From Halobacillus salinus (GTDB taxonomy: Bacteria > Bacillota > Bacilli > Bacillales > Halobacillaceae), in assembly GCF_004684905.1 (NCBI RefSeq), contig NZ_SRJC01000001.1, positions 310,001 to 374,000 on the forward strand: a stretch of 64,000 nt of DNA. Reading direction: 5' to 3'. Position numbers and translations under genes: made by a program. Under the pieces are notes generated by a model that ran no database searches, was not told the DNA's origin, and was given only the letters and a program-made list of their open reading frames with translations. Below are positions 15,835 to 23,537 of this stretch, piece by piece (positions within the stretch are counted from its first letter, which is position 1; each line of letters begins with the position of its first letter).

Positions 15835-17139
15835 TTATCTCCTTGCAGCAAACCCCTGATTCAATTCATCGAACGTTTCCTCATAAGCATCCTTTTTCCG
15901 AACATTCTCTATCACAAAGCCACTCTCAGGACGTGTCGGCATCCGTTCAAGGGAAAACGACAAATTCTGTTCCGACACATCGTAAGACACATTTTTCGCT
16001 AGAAACTCAAAGAACGAGCTCATCACGATTACCGTCAGCCATTCCCCGGCACAGCGGTGTCCTGTATGGTGATCGCCTCCGCCTTGTGGTACAAACGAAA
16101 ACGGGCTACCTTGCCAATTTTCGAACCGTTCCGGAATGAACGCATCTGGATGCACCCAGCTGTCTGCGTGGTGGTTCGTACCGTACAAGTCGAGCACGAC
16201 GCGTGTATTCTTTTTGAATTCATAACCTTCCCAGAGGAAAGGCGTCTTCACTTTGGCAATCATCGCGGGCACAAACGGATAGAAGCGGCGCGTTTCTTGT
16301 GCGAACCAGTGACTGTAGAGGGGCTCTCCTTTTTCCAAACGCGTTCTCGTTTCAGGGTGTTCGTGCATGGCAACTGCTCCGAGAACGAGCAGGTGCACGG
16401 TCGCGAGCAGTGGTCGGAAGGAGTTGCTGAGTTCTACTGCAGCTGTCTGCACGTCCCAAAGCTTCCCGTCCGTTTCCCGGTGATGCGCCATGATGTAAGC
16501 GGCCGTGTTCGGTTCCGGCTGCAACTTTCCTTTGCGCACATCCTTGATAATCTGCTTCAACCAAGCTTCATGACTGTCGCGCGACTTTTTCCCCTCTTGG
16601 AAGCGGGAAAGCGAACCGCCGAACGACTCCACCATCGACATCATTTCATCTGTTCGTTGCCTGACTTCATGCTCCTCAAGTGGTACACCAGCCCACTTAC
16701 ATACTGCACGCGTCAAGATCTCAGGGAACTCCTCATATAAAACTACCTTGTCACGCTCCTGCCATTGCTCCACTTTCCGGTCGAGTTCTTCTAAAGCATT
16801 CTGTTTCAGATCTTCGACTCGGTCCGGAGTGAACATCGACAGGAATGTACGCTTGCGATGCAAGTGCTTCTCCCCGTCCATACCATGGAGGCTTCCTTCA
16901 CCGAACAGCGACATCTTGAGCGGCTTTGGCATTGCGCCTTCACGCTTGAATTTTTCTGTATCATAAAAAATCTTTGATGCCTCTTCGCCGACGATACAGA
17001 TCGCTTTTCTCCCGATTAAACGGGTTTCGAAAATATTAGTGCCTAGCTCTTTGTGGCGCTTGATGAAGAAGGGGAAGCCTTCTTGGATGAGGGATCGTGT
17101 ATTGTCTGCTCCTTCGGCTTTAGGAATCGGTTTGCTCAT
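15835..17139 (-). CDS. CYP152-family cytochrome P450 peroxygenase (fatty-acid hydroxylase/decarboxylase)
   Basis: Soluble heme-thiolate enzyme of 434 aa that uses H2O2 on fatty acids. In this numbering Cys363 lies in the heme loop PQGGGDHHTGHRCAGEW, and Arg242-Pro243 (NSFRPLL) matches the carboxylate-binding pair of P450-BSbeta (YbdT). Residue 85 is His (GSLHGMDG), as in the alkene-forming decarboxylase OleT, whereas P450-BSbeta has Gln85 and mainly hydroxylates. ATG 17139 has GAGGAG 9 nt upstream; the longer frame to 17232 lacks support. Family is certain; product profile is inferred. Confidence 0.93.
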   Translation of the reverse strand: MSKPIPKAEGADNTRSLIQEGFPFFIKRHKELGTNIFETRLIGRKAICIVGEEASKIFYDTEKFKREGAMPKPLKMSLFGEGSLHGMDGEKHLHRKRTFLSMFTPDRVEDLKQNALEELDRKVEQWQERDKVVLYEEFPEILTRAVCKWAGVPLEEHEVRQRTDEMMSMVESFGGSLSRFQEGKKSRDSHEAWLKQIIKDVRKGKLQPEPNTAAYIMAHHRETDGKLWDVQTAAVELSNSFRPLLATVHLLVLGAVAMHEHPETRTRLEKGEPLYSHWFAQETRRFYPFVPAMIAKVKTPFLWEGYEFKKNTRVVLDLYGTNHHADSWVHPDAFIPERFENWQGSPFSFVPQGGGDHHTGHRCAGEWLTVIVMSSFFEFLAKNVSYDVSEQNLSFSLERMPTRPESGFVIENVRKKDAYEETFDELNQGFAARR

Positions 17140-17246
17140 TTCGTCAGCTCCTCTTATGTAGATATTACCAACATGTACCCAGCGGGGGAATCCTGCAAAC
17201 TTGAAGCAGGAAAAATGGTAAGATAGGAACAAAAGGAGGAACGCCT

Positions 17247-18071
17247 ATGCACATCAAAACAATGATCGATTGCTCGATTCAAGATGCGTTGACCGCTATG
17301 AATGAAGGATTTCAAGATTATTCCGTTGATATCCAGATGACGACGGAAACGTTCATCGAAACGATGGCTTCCAAAAAATTATCCCCTGAGTATTCTTTCG
17401 TCGCCTTTGACGGAGAAAAGCCTGTCGGAATCGTATTAAATAGTATCTATATGGTAGACGGGAAGAAAACATCCTATAATGGTGGCACCGCCGTTCACCC
17501 CAATTACCGTGGCAAAGGTGTAGGACGCCAACTCGTACAGAAGTCGGTCGACCTTTTTGAAGAAAAAGAAGTCGAGGTCTCGGTGCTTGAGGCGATCTCT
17601 GATAACGATGGAGCGATTCGATTGTATGAATCCTATGGATACAAAGTGGATGATAATCTGTCGACGATGCGGATGATGTTCCCAGCAGGTAGCGAAGCAC
17701 CTTACACAGTCGAACTCATTTCCCTGAACGATTGGAAGGCACTAGATGTAACCGAAGAACCTGTCCCGTGGCAGAACAAAATTTCATTCGTCGACAACCC
17801 TGAAATTTACGCCATTAAGGACGCGGCGAAAACACGAGGCTATTTAGTACTGTCCCAGCAGCCGAACCAGATCCTGACCGTGTTCCAATTGCAGGCAGTC
17901 GATGACGAAGCTACATATGAACAACTGCTCTCGAGTGTGGAGCGTCATTTTGAAGGGTACAAAGTTGTCTTCTTCAATGTGCCGCACCGTCATCCTGTTT
18001 ATGAAACGTATCGTAGCAGGGAAGCGCAGAAGGTGATTGAGCAGGTGTGGATGAGTAGGGTTTTTGAGTGA
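17247..18071 (+). CDS. GNAT-family N-acetyltransferase
   Basis: Protein of 274 aa. The N-terminal half is a GNAT domain with the acetyl-CoA loop NYRGKGVGRQLVQKS near residue 95 and the terminal motif AIRLYESYGYKV. The C-terminal half (about 130-274) is a second, degenerate acetyltransferase-like unit. Substrate unknown. AAAAGGAGG precedes the ATG by 7 nt. Divergent from the P450 gene, with 107 nt between starts. Confidence 0.82.
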   Translation: MHIKTMIDCSIQDALTAMNEGFQDYSVDIQMTTETFIETMASKKLSPEYSFVAFDGEKPVGIVLNSIYMVDGKKTSYNGGTAVHPNYRGKGVGRQLVQKSVDLFEEKEVEVSVLEAISDNDGAIRLYESYGYKVDDNLSTMRMMFPAGSEAPYTVELISLNDWKALDVTEEPVPWQNKISFVDNPEIYAIKDAAKTRGYLVLSQQPNQILTVFQLQAVDDEATYEQLLSSVERHFEGYKVVFFNVPHRHPVYETYRSREAQKVIEQVWMSRVFE

Positions 18072-18119
18072 AGGTTTGTAATTAAGAAAACCGCACGGAG
18101 CTAGCCTCCTTTGCGTTTT

Positions 18120-18310
18120 TTTACTTCCCTTTAAGCTGTTTGCTTTCTTGAAAAGGGCAAAGAGAACGGCTCTAGTTGACATTTATAAAGCTAAACAGAA
18201 GAGAAATGGCAGATAGAGCGCCTCTCTCTGCCATTTAGGTGAATAATAGAGCGTGAAAGGGAACAGAGACTGCTCTTCTCTAACCTTTTTCAATAAAATA
18301 AGCATCAAAA
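18120..18310. repeat. Degenerate 52-nt-period tandem repeat, locus B
   Basis: Lies between convergent genes. Units AAAAGGGCAAAGAGAAC, AAATGGCAGATAGAGC and AAAGGGAACAGAGAC have their GGG/TGG cores at 18155, 18207 and 18259, exactly 52 nt apart; a TCCCTTTAAG half precedes them. The middle unit folds as AAATGGCAGATAGAG with CTCTCTCTGCCATTT, where the GGGC/GCCC pair of other units is changed to TGGC/GCCA in both arms. Confidence 0.82.
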
Positions 18311-18321
18311 AGGCAGATAAA

Positions 18322-18351
18322 AAATATGCTCCTTCATCAAGAAGGAGCATC
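18322..18351 (-). terminator. Terminator overlapping the end of the NUDIX gene
   Basis: On the minus strand ATGCTCCTTC-TTGAT-GAAGGAGCAT is followed by ATTTTTTAT. The left arm encodes the last residues (DAPS) and the stop lies in the loop. Confidence 0.85.
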
Positions 18352-18732
18352 CATCAATCGTTCCACCGCCGGAAGATCGGCCGGCGCCCATTGTAGGGAG
18401 AGCAAGTAGTCTTTCGGCAGCCAAAGCAACTTCGCGTGTTCCTTTGCTGTCGGCACCCCGCGTACCAAGTCCACTTTGAGAGCAATCAAACGAACGGCAA
18501 ACGACTCATATTCATGGGTGTGGTCATGGAAAATGGTTCCCGCCTTAATTTGACAGGAGAGTTCTTCCTGTATTTCACGCTCTAATGCAGTTCGCATGTC
18601 TTCTCCTTCTTCGACCTTGCCACCAGGGAACTCCCACATGTTAGGAAGCGACATCTCATTGGAGCGCAAGGCGCACAGTACTTCTTCCTGTTCATTTTCA
18701 AGGATTGCTGCAACGACAGTGATTTTCTTCAT
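18337..18732 (-). CDS. NUDIX hydrolase, MutT/8-oxo-dGTP type
   Basis: Protein of 131 aa with the Nudix box GGKVEEGEDMRTALEREIQEEL near residues 37-58 (matches GX5EX7REUXEE). Start MKKITVVAAILENEQ is typical of MutT-like enzymes that hydrolyse oxidised or damaged nucleotides. The ATG overlaps the stop of the upstream TetR gene (TAATG), so it is translated by coupling within a two-gene operon. Substrate specificity is not readable. Confidence 0.85.
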   Translation of the reverse strand: MKKITVVAAILENEQEEVLCALRSNEMSLPNMWEFPGGKVEEGEDMRTALEREIQEELSCQIKAGTIFHDHTHEYESFAVRLIALKVDLVRGVPTAKEHAKLLWLPKDYLLSLQWAPADLPAVERLMDAPS

Positions 18733-19310
18733 TAAAAAAGAAACCGAACCTTCCGCTGAACTCCTGCCATACAATCCTCGACCGAACGCTCCCCTTGAGA
18801 AAGAAACACAACAAACTCAAACGCAAGAACACTATATATAATTTCTGCCGCCTCATTCGAATCGAAATCCGCACTCAAGACGCCCATTTCCTTCATTTGA
18901 TTCAAAAAGCCGATCAGTTCATCCACAAGCATAAAGTCCAGTCCGACGAATTTTTTCAACTGCTCCGGGTCCGACTCATAGGCACGTAGCGCCAGACTTG
19001 TCAGGTCACGATACATGGCTTTGCTCAGTTGGAGGTAGGGGTGCAATCTTTTGTATAGGTAGTCATACACGATTTCAGCAGGCTTGCGATCGAGGTCTTT
19101 TTCCGTCAGCTGGTTATCCTGCTCCTCCAACTCATCGATAAAATCTTCTGAAAGGACGTCCAACAGAAGGTCTGCCTTCGTAGAGTAGCGCTCCTTCAAT
19201 TGGTTGCTATCAACTTTTGCTTCCGCAGCGATGTCGTCCAAACTCGTCTCTTCGTACCCTTTTTCAAAAAATAAGGATTGGGCTATGTTCAATATCTGTC
19301 CCTCGTTCAT
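18732..19310 (-). CDS. TetR/AcrR-family transcriptional regulator
   Basis: Protein of 192 aa. The N-terminal helix-turn-helix follows the family pattern: AQSLFFEKGYEETSLDDIA then AAEAKVDSNQLKERYSTKADL. The C-terminal ligand domain is all-helical and family-specific. Several in-frame ATGs exist; the one at 19310 has GGAG 8 nt upstream and begins MNEGQILNIAQ. It is followed with a 1-nt overlap by the MutT-like gene and lies divergent to the Fur-box flavodoxin operon. Confidence 0.82.
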   Translation of the reverse strand: MNEGQILNIAQSLFFEKGYEETSLDDIAAEAKVDSNQLKERYSTKADLLLDVLSEDFIDELEEQDNQLTEKDLDRKPAEIVYDYLYKRLHPYLQLSKAMYRDLTSLALRAYESDPEQLKKFVGLDFMLVDELIGFLNQMKEMGVLSADFDSNEAAEIIYSVLAFEFVVFLSQGERSVEDCMAGVQRKVRFLF

Positions 19311-19367
19311 ATGTATCATCTCCATTCACCTATGAGTCTACGCTCAAATGATTCGATTGTACAGCTG

Positions 19368-19397
19368 TTGACATTGATAATCATTATCAATTAAGAT
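19368..19397 (+). promoter_or_regulatory. Sigma-A promoter with embedded Fur box
   Basis: TTGACA (19368-19373) and TAAGAT (19392-19397) are spaced by 18 nt. Between them at 19375-19389 lies TGATAATCATTATCA, a perfect 7-1-7 Fur box. Iron-loaded Fur bound here would block RNA polymerase, so the operon should be induced by iron limitation. Confidence 0.9.
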
Positions 19398-19429
19398 GTA
19401 TCTAACATGAACAGAGAGGAGACAAGTTG

Positions 19430-19813
19430 ATGGAGAACTGTCTATATGTTTCTAAATCATTCCGTTATGAAAAAGGGAAGAGAGGTTGCTGCTGCCACGG
19501 CATGGTCGCATTCGAGAAAGGGGACCAGCTACATATCGTCGGCGCGCCTGTTCACCTAGATCATCACGGTTGGTACGTACCAGCACAAAAGAATGAGGAA
19601 GAACCGTTTCCGATGGGAGCGGATTTCATAGATGAATTGTACGGAACAGGAGTGCTTCGGACGTCTTGGGATTTGTCACTCGCGTTGAATTACCATCAAT
19701 ACAAGATCGACCAATCATTGGAGGAGAAACAAGAAGCGGCATTCATTCACCATTCGCATTCGTATCAGTCGATTGAATCCTTGCTTACCGGTTCTGTCGC
19801 GCGGGAGCTATGA
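19430..19813 (+). CDS. Fur-regulated protein of unknown function (127 aa), flavodoxin partner
   Basis: Soluble protein beginning MENCLYVSKSFRYEKGKRG with a CCCHGM cluster at residues 21-26 and an end rich in histidines (IHHSHSYQS). First gene after a perfect Fur box, 3 nt before a flavodoxin gene. The arrangement recalls the Fur-controlled B. subtilis ykuNOP operon, where a protein of unknown role (YkuO) sits between flavodoxins, but I cannot confirm homology. The Cys/His cluster could bind a metal or Fe-S cluster. ATG 19430 is preceded by GAGGAG. Confidence 0.75.
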   Translation: MENCLYVSKSFRYEKGKRGCCCHGMVAFEKGDQLHIVGAPVHLDHHGWYVPAQKNEEEPFPMGADFIDELYGTGVLRTSWDLSLALNYHQYKIDQSLEEKQEAAFIHHSHSYQSIESLLTGSVAREL

Positions 19814-19816
19814 TCG

Positions 19817-20269
19817 ATGGCACATATTCTGATTGGTTTTGCCAGCATGTCCGGGAATACAGAAGATATGGCAGATATTCTCGCATCTCATTTGTCTAGC
19901 AAGCATGAAGTGACGTTAGAGGAAATCGATGACATCGATCCGTGTACCCTCACAGACTATGATGCCGTCCTCCTTGGTTCGTACACTTGGAATGACGGAG
20001 ATCTGCCTTATGAGGTCGAAGACTTTTACGATGAATTGGAAGAAGTCGATTTGGCAGAGCTCCCGGTCGCTGTATTCGGTTCCGGAGACACTATATACCC
20101 TATGTTCTGCGAGGCGGTTCACTTGTTGGAAACACGATTGAAGGAGAGCGGAGCAGCTGTTGTCTGCAATGGCCTTAAAATCGAGATGAATCCTGATACG
20201 GAAGCGGAGGTCGTTACTTGCCGGGAATGGGCGGAATCCTTTTCAAGTCACCTTCGAATTTCCATTTAA
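19817..20269 (+). CDS. Short-chain flavodoxin (YkuN/YkuP type)
   Basis: Protein of 150 aa. FMN phosphate loop SMSGNTEDMA at residues 10-19, first aromatic loop GSYTWNDGDLP and second loop FGSGDTIYPMFC. It carries electrons in place of ferredoxin when iron is scarce, fitting the Fur box of this operon. In B. subtilis the related YkuN and YkuP donate electrons to fatty-acid desaturase, NO synthase and P450 BioI. No dedicated reductase is adjacent. Confidence 0.9.
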   Translation: MAHILIGFASMSGNTEDMADILASHLSSKHEVTLEEIDDIDPCTLTDYDAVLLGSYTWNDGDLPYEVEDFYDELEEVDLAELPVAVFGSGDTIYPMFCEAVHLLETRLKESGAAVVCNGLKIEMNPDTEAEVVTCREWAESFSSHLRISI

Positions 20270-20333
20270 TTTGAAACCGATTTATAGTTCAATCGTATAG
20301 ATAAGTAACAACCAATAAAAGGAGCGGTTTCCT

Positions 20334-20507
20334 ATGTTTGTCTGGATTATCCTTGGTGCCCTGGTAGCCTTATTTACAACCTCGTTATGGATCGACCGTA
20401 ATCGCCGTGTTAAGAAAATAGAAGAACAGGTCGAGTACAATGACAAAAGATCGAATGCAATAGCCGAAGCGTCTCGTTACAATGATATGAATCAAGGCGG
20501 ATGGTAA
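20334..20507 (+). CDS. Small single-helix membrane protein A (57 aa)
   Basis: MFVWIILGALVALFTTSLWI membrane helix, then a charged tail with DRNRRVKKIEEQVEYND. An AAAGGAG site precedes the ATG. It is followed after 12 nt by a shorter paralogue sharing WIILG, IDRN and IEEQ-E, so the pair arose by tandem duplication. Function unknown. Too short for most gene callers but well supported by ribosome binding site and duplication. Confidence 0.7.
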   Translation: MFVWIILGALVALFTTSLWIDRNRRVKKIEEQVEYNDKRSNAIAEASRYNDMNQGGW

Positions 20508-20519
20508 GGGAGAGAGAAA

Positions 20520-20684
20520 ATGGTTGGGTGGATTATACTAGGTTTCATGGGGGTCGTTCTCACAACTGCGATTGTGATCGACCGCAATCCGAATTCGAAA
20601 CAAATCGAGGAACAAATTGAGTTTGCAAATGAAAATAGGTCTAAAGCTTTTGAAGAAGTAGATCGGTACTATAATATGAACTAA
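20520..20684 (+). CDS. Small single-helix membrane protein B (54 aa)
   Basis: Begins MVGWIILGFMGVVLTTAIVI, then DRNPNSKQIEEQIEFANENR and a short polar tail. Paralogue of the preceding gene with the same topology. GGGAGAGAG serves as ribosome binding site. Shared terminator directly follows. Confidence 0.7.
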   Translation: MVGWIILGFMGVVLTTAIVIDRNPNSKQIEEQIEFANENRSKAFEEVDRYYNMN

Positions 20685-20722
20685 AAAAGAACGATTGGAT
20701 TCGAGGTCCAATCGTTCTTTTT
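20685..20722. terminator. Bidirectional terminator
   Basis: AAAAGAACGATTGGA pairs with TCCAATCGTTCTTTTT around a 7-nt loop, between convergent genes. Confidence 0.9.
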
Positions 20723-20730
20723 ATGGAGAA

Positions 20731-21681
20731 TTAGTCGTTCGAAATAATCTGACCTTGAAGATATTCTTTCCCACTCTCCCACTGAATGCGGATCGAGCTT
20801 CCTTTATCTAGATCAGGAGAATCAGAGACATGGAAGTGAATATGAGGCTCGCTTGAGTTACCCGAATTACCAGCAGCACCGAGTACGTCTCCTTGACGGA
20901 TTTGATCGCCTTCCTCGACTTGAATGGATCCCTTTTGGAAGTGGGCGAGGAAACTGTATTCCTCGTTGCCGTGGTCGATCACGACATAATTACCAGCAGG
21001 GGAGTCTGCGTTCATCGTTCCGACTGGTTCATTGTCCTTTATTCCGTCCACGACTCGGACCACTTCCCCATCTGCAGGGGCTACAACTTTTTTTCCGAAG
21101 GTGTGGTAATTTTCATTGCGAGAACCGTCCCCGACAAAACTTTGCCCGTCTTCGGAGACGACGAAATCGTAGGCGTAGCGTTGGTTGTCATGAGCGTAAT
21201 GGTAGTTTGCTAGTTCGTTCGTGCCACCCCAGAATACTAGCCACTCGTCTTGAAATGGAAGCTCGAAACTTGTTTTCGTAAACGTTTGATCCGTTTCAGG
21301 ATAGGATTCCAGCGGTAAGAGCTGCAGCCCGATGATCGTCTCGGTTTTATCATAGGCAGCTAATGCACCAAGTTCACCGCTGTCGTCGACCCACGTATCT
21401 CGGTCCTGACCATTCAACGAAAAGCTGGTCTGCAAGGTAAGGTTCGCGTCACCCGGGATGAATCCTTCCCCAAGTTTTTTAAATTGATCGAATGAAACTT
21501 GATCCTGGAACGCTTCACTCGTATTGTTGTAAACACTGGTGTAGTCGCCATTCACCAAGTGATTTCCGAGCTGGTCGCGTTCAAAGGGCACATTTTCTTT
21601 TGACATAGTTTCTTCCTCCTGGCACCCAACTAGCATGAGTAATATCGCACTAGTGAATAGGATGGTTTTAGGTAAGGACAT
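20731..21681 (-). CDS. Lipoprotein M23 metallopeptidase with DUF3887 domain
   Basis: Protein of 316 aa with lipoprotein signal (LFTSAILLMLVGC, lipobox LVGC). Residues about 35-130 look like DUF3887 (DYTSVYNNTSEAFQDQVSF). The C-terminal half is an M23/LytM zinc peptidase: HDNQRYAYDF supplies H and D ligands, PHIHFHVSD the HxH. Such enzymes cut peptide cross-links in peptidoglycan, so it probably acts outside the cell on the wall. AAAGGAGGAAG precedes the ATG. Confidence 0.85.
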   Translation of the reverse strand: MSLPKTILFTSAILLMLVGCQEEETMSKENVPFERDQLGNHLVNGDYTSVYNNTSEAFQDQVSFDQFKKLGEGFIPGDANLTLQTSFSLNGQDRDTWVDDSGELGALAAYDKTETIIGLQLLPLESYPETDQTFTKTSFELPFQDEWLVFWGGTNELANYHYAHDNQRYAYDFVVSEDGQSFVGDGSRNENYHTFGKKVVAPADGEVVRVVDGIKDNEPVGTMNADSPAGNYVVIDHGNEEYSFLAHFQKGSIQVEEGDQIRQGDVLGAAGNSGNSSEPHIHFHVSDSPDLDKGSSIRIQWESGKEYLQGQIISND

Positions 21682-21727
21682 GAATCCTTCCTCCTTTGAA
21701 ATTAATCATTTAATGAAATGAACAAGC

Positions 21728-22030
21728 TCAGCCTTCCTTCACAGGCTGGAGAATTGTCCGCTGGACTGGTACACCGCCGACCCTTTCCATAACCGGGTTC
21801 AACATATAATGTTTGCCGTCTATGTAAAACTGGAACCTTCCCAGGTAACGCGCTTCTTTTCCTTGCCGCTTAAGCTCATGCTCAATTGCGTTTACATATT
21901 TACCGTGGTCTTTATACCACTCATCTAAGTGCAGGACGATATTGCCTTTTCTGTACCCTGAGTATTTAAAGGCGAAATAGAAGACAAGTGCGAAAGGAAG
22001 AAGGATCAGAATATAGATTAGAATTTGCAC
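21728..22030 (-). CDS. Membrane-anchored protein of unknown function (100 aa)
   Basis: One N-terminal helix (LIYILILLPFALVFYFAFKY) followed by about 75 soluble residues with HLDEWYKDHGKY and FYIDGKHYMLNP. No family recognised. AAGGAGGG lies 9 nt before the ATG. It is upstream of the M23 gene on the same strand, with 46 nt between them, so co-transcription is possible. Confidence 0.65.
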   Translation of the reverse strand: MQILIYILILLPFALVFYFAFKYSGYRKGNIVLHLDEWYKDHGKYVNAIEHELKRQGKEARYLGRFQFYIDGKHYMLNPVMERVGGVPVQRTILQPVKEG

Positions 22031-22087
22031 GCTTTCCCTCCTTTTTCCTATTTACGTGCAAAGTGTCTAATCGGTTTCATAAAAAAG

Positions 22088-22124
22088 GAAAATCCCGGCA
22101 GGCTTCCGAGCCCACCGGGATTTC
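22088..22124 (-). terminator. Terminator of the LLM oxidoreductase gene
   Basis: AATCCCGG and CCGGGATT form the outer stem, extended by GGGCT/AGCCT; the minus strand continues TTCCTTTTTT. Confidence 0.85.
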
Positions 22125-22127
22125 AGA

Positions 22128-23120
22128 TTATTGTTCATTCATAATGTCAGCAACGATTTTATAGGAGTGTAGACGCGCTTCTTGATCGTAAATCTGGGAT
22201 ACGACCATCAGCTCATCTGCTTCCGTTTCTGCTTGGAACTTCTCGAGCTTCTTGCGGACCGTCTCCTTACTACCAACAATCGATGCACCTAACTGCTGCT
22301 GAAGCGCCGCTTTTTCACCAGGCGTCCAAACTTCATCCATATCATCGACAGGAGGCTGAAGCAGGTTCTTCGTGTTGCGAACAAGATTCAAGAATGCTTG
22401 CTGCTGGGACGTCGCTAGTTTTTCCGCTTCCTCGTCCGTATCAGCAGCGACAACATTCACCCCGACCATCGCATAAGGTTCAGAAAGCTTATCAGAAGGC
22501 GTGAAGCGGCTGCGGTACAAGTTCAGCGCACCGTGCGTATTATCCGGGGAGAAGTGACTCGCAAACGCAAACGGCATACCTAGCTGAGCCGATAGCTGCG
22601 CACTGAAACCACTCGAACCAAGCAGCCAAATTGGAATATCCAACCCTTCGCCCGGCACCGCACGAATCACATTTTTTCCTTCAAAATAGTTCTGCAACTC
22701 TTCCAACTGATTCGGAAAGTCCTCCGCCCGACTGTTCAAATCACGACGCAGCGCCTGAGCTGTCATCTGATCCGTCCCCGGCGCACGACCAAGTCCAAGG
22801 TCAATTCGATCCGGGAAAAGGGTAGCAAGCGTGCCGAACTGTTCTGCAATAACAAGTGGGGCATGGTTCGGCAACATGACGCCCCCGGAGCCTACACGAA
22901 TGGTAGACGTGTGATGCGCAACGTGGCTGATCGCAACGGCTGTCGCCGAACTCGCAATTGCCGGCATATTATGGTGCTCGGCCATCCAATAACGTGTATA
23001 ACCTAACTCTTCCGCATGCTGGGCAAGCTCCTTCGTCCGTTCGAACGAATCCGCCGGCGTCTTACCTTCCAGCACGGGAACTAAATCCAACACAGAATAC
23101 TTTGTATTTTGTAGAGACAT
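22128..23120 (-). CDS. LLM-class flavin-dependent oxidoreductase (luciferase-like)
   Basis: Protein of 330 aa of the bacterial luciferase-like fold, FMN- or F420-type. Family blocks: [20 protein letters not shown] near residue 40, [20 protein letters not shown] near residue 75 and [11 protein letters not shown] near residue 105. This is the group of B. subtilis YceB/YvbT-like proteins; substrate unknown. ATG 23120 with AAAAGGAG 6 nt upstream is chosen; the open frame continues upstream through a palindromic repeat and lacks coding character. Confidence 0.87.
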   Translation of the reverse strand: MSLQNTKYSVLDLVPVLEGKTPADSFERTKELAQHAEELGYTRYWMAEHHNMPAIASSATAVAISHVAHHTSTIRVGSGGVMLPNHAPLVIAEQFGTLATLFPDRIDLGLGRAPGTDQMTAQALRRDLNSRAEDFPNQLEELQNYFEGKNVIRAVPGEGLDIPIWLLGSSGFSAQLSAQLGMPFAFASHFSPDNTHGALNLYRSRFTPSDKLSEPYAMVGVNVVAADTDEEAEKLATSQQQAFLNLVRNTKNLLQPPVDDMDEVWTPGEKAALQQQLGASIVGSKETVRKKLEKFQAETEADELMVVSQIYDQEARLHSYKIVADIMNEQ

Positions 23121-23211
23121 ACTGATGCTCCTTTTTTCAATAAATGGCATTTTACATCGTACCAAATTTATTTCGAGCCACAAAATAATCTGCTTGTTAG
23201 GGGGTTGAGGC

Positions 23212-23262
23212 TTGGGGTCAGGGCATTTGTCCCAGCAAGTGGGACAGATGCCCTGACCCCAA
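23212..23262. repeat. GGGGTCAGGG palindromic repeat, full copy
   Basis: A 51-bp palindrome: TTGGGGTCAGGGCATTTGTC to GACAGATGCCCTGACCCCAA. Carries the GGGGTC/GACCCC exchange of locus 3298-3349 and a further GCAT/ATGC exchange, both compensated across the stem. Confidence 0.85.
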
Positions 23263-23289
23263 ACCTCTAACTGCCTTTTTGAAAGATAA

Positions 23290-23480
23290 AGAAAGCAGAA
23301 ATGAAAGCTAGATAGCTTGTACATGCCCTTTTCCAAGTTTGAGAAGTCGGAAAGGGAAGCTAGACAGCTTCTCACTGCCCTTTTCAAACAAATAGGAAAG
23401 CAAAAGGGAAAGTAGAGAGTTTATCAGTGCCCTTTTGAAAAGAAAACAAAGTCAAAAGGGAAGAGAACAACCGGTAGACC
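23290..23480. repeat. Degenerate 52-nt-period tandem repeat, locus C
   Basis: Three units: GCCCTTTT starts at 23325, 23377 and 23429, and AAAGGGAA has its GGG at 23354, 23406 and 23458, all exactly 52 nt apart. One unit folds as GAAAGGGAAGCTAGACAGCTT with TGCCCTTTTC. Between the LLM gene and nupC, both on the minus strand. Confidence 0.85.
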
Positions 23481-23489
23481 ACACTTACC

Positions 23490-23528
23490 CAAACAAAAAA
23501 AGCACGCCCCCAACACAAGGAGCGTGCA
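23490..23528 (-). terminator. Terminator of nupC
   Basis: On the minus strand GCACGCTCC pairs with GGGGGCGTGC and is followed by TTTTTTTGTTT. Confidence 0.9.
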
Positions 23529-23537
23529 CGAATCCAA

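Noticed and set aside
16057-16740. 227-aa open frame on the plus strand
   Set aside because: Antisense to the CYP152 gene, which has clear heme and substrate motifs; the frame is a by-product of codon bias.
23121-23387. N-terminal extension of the LLM oxidoreductase
   Set aside because: The frame passes through the palindromic repeat and part of the 52-nt array; the ATG at 23120 has a proper ribosome binding site and matches family length.
23290-23480. Regularly spaced repeats as a CRISPR array
   Set aside because: The period is exactly 52 nt, but the whole unit is degenerate and there is no constant repeat alternating with unique spacers; no cas genes are present.
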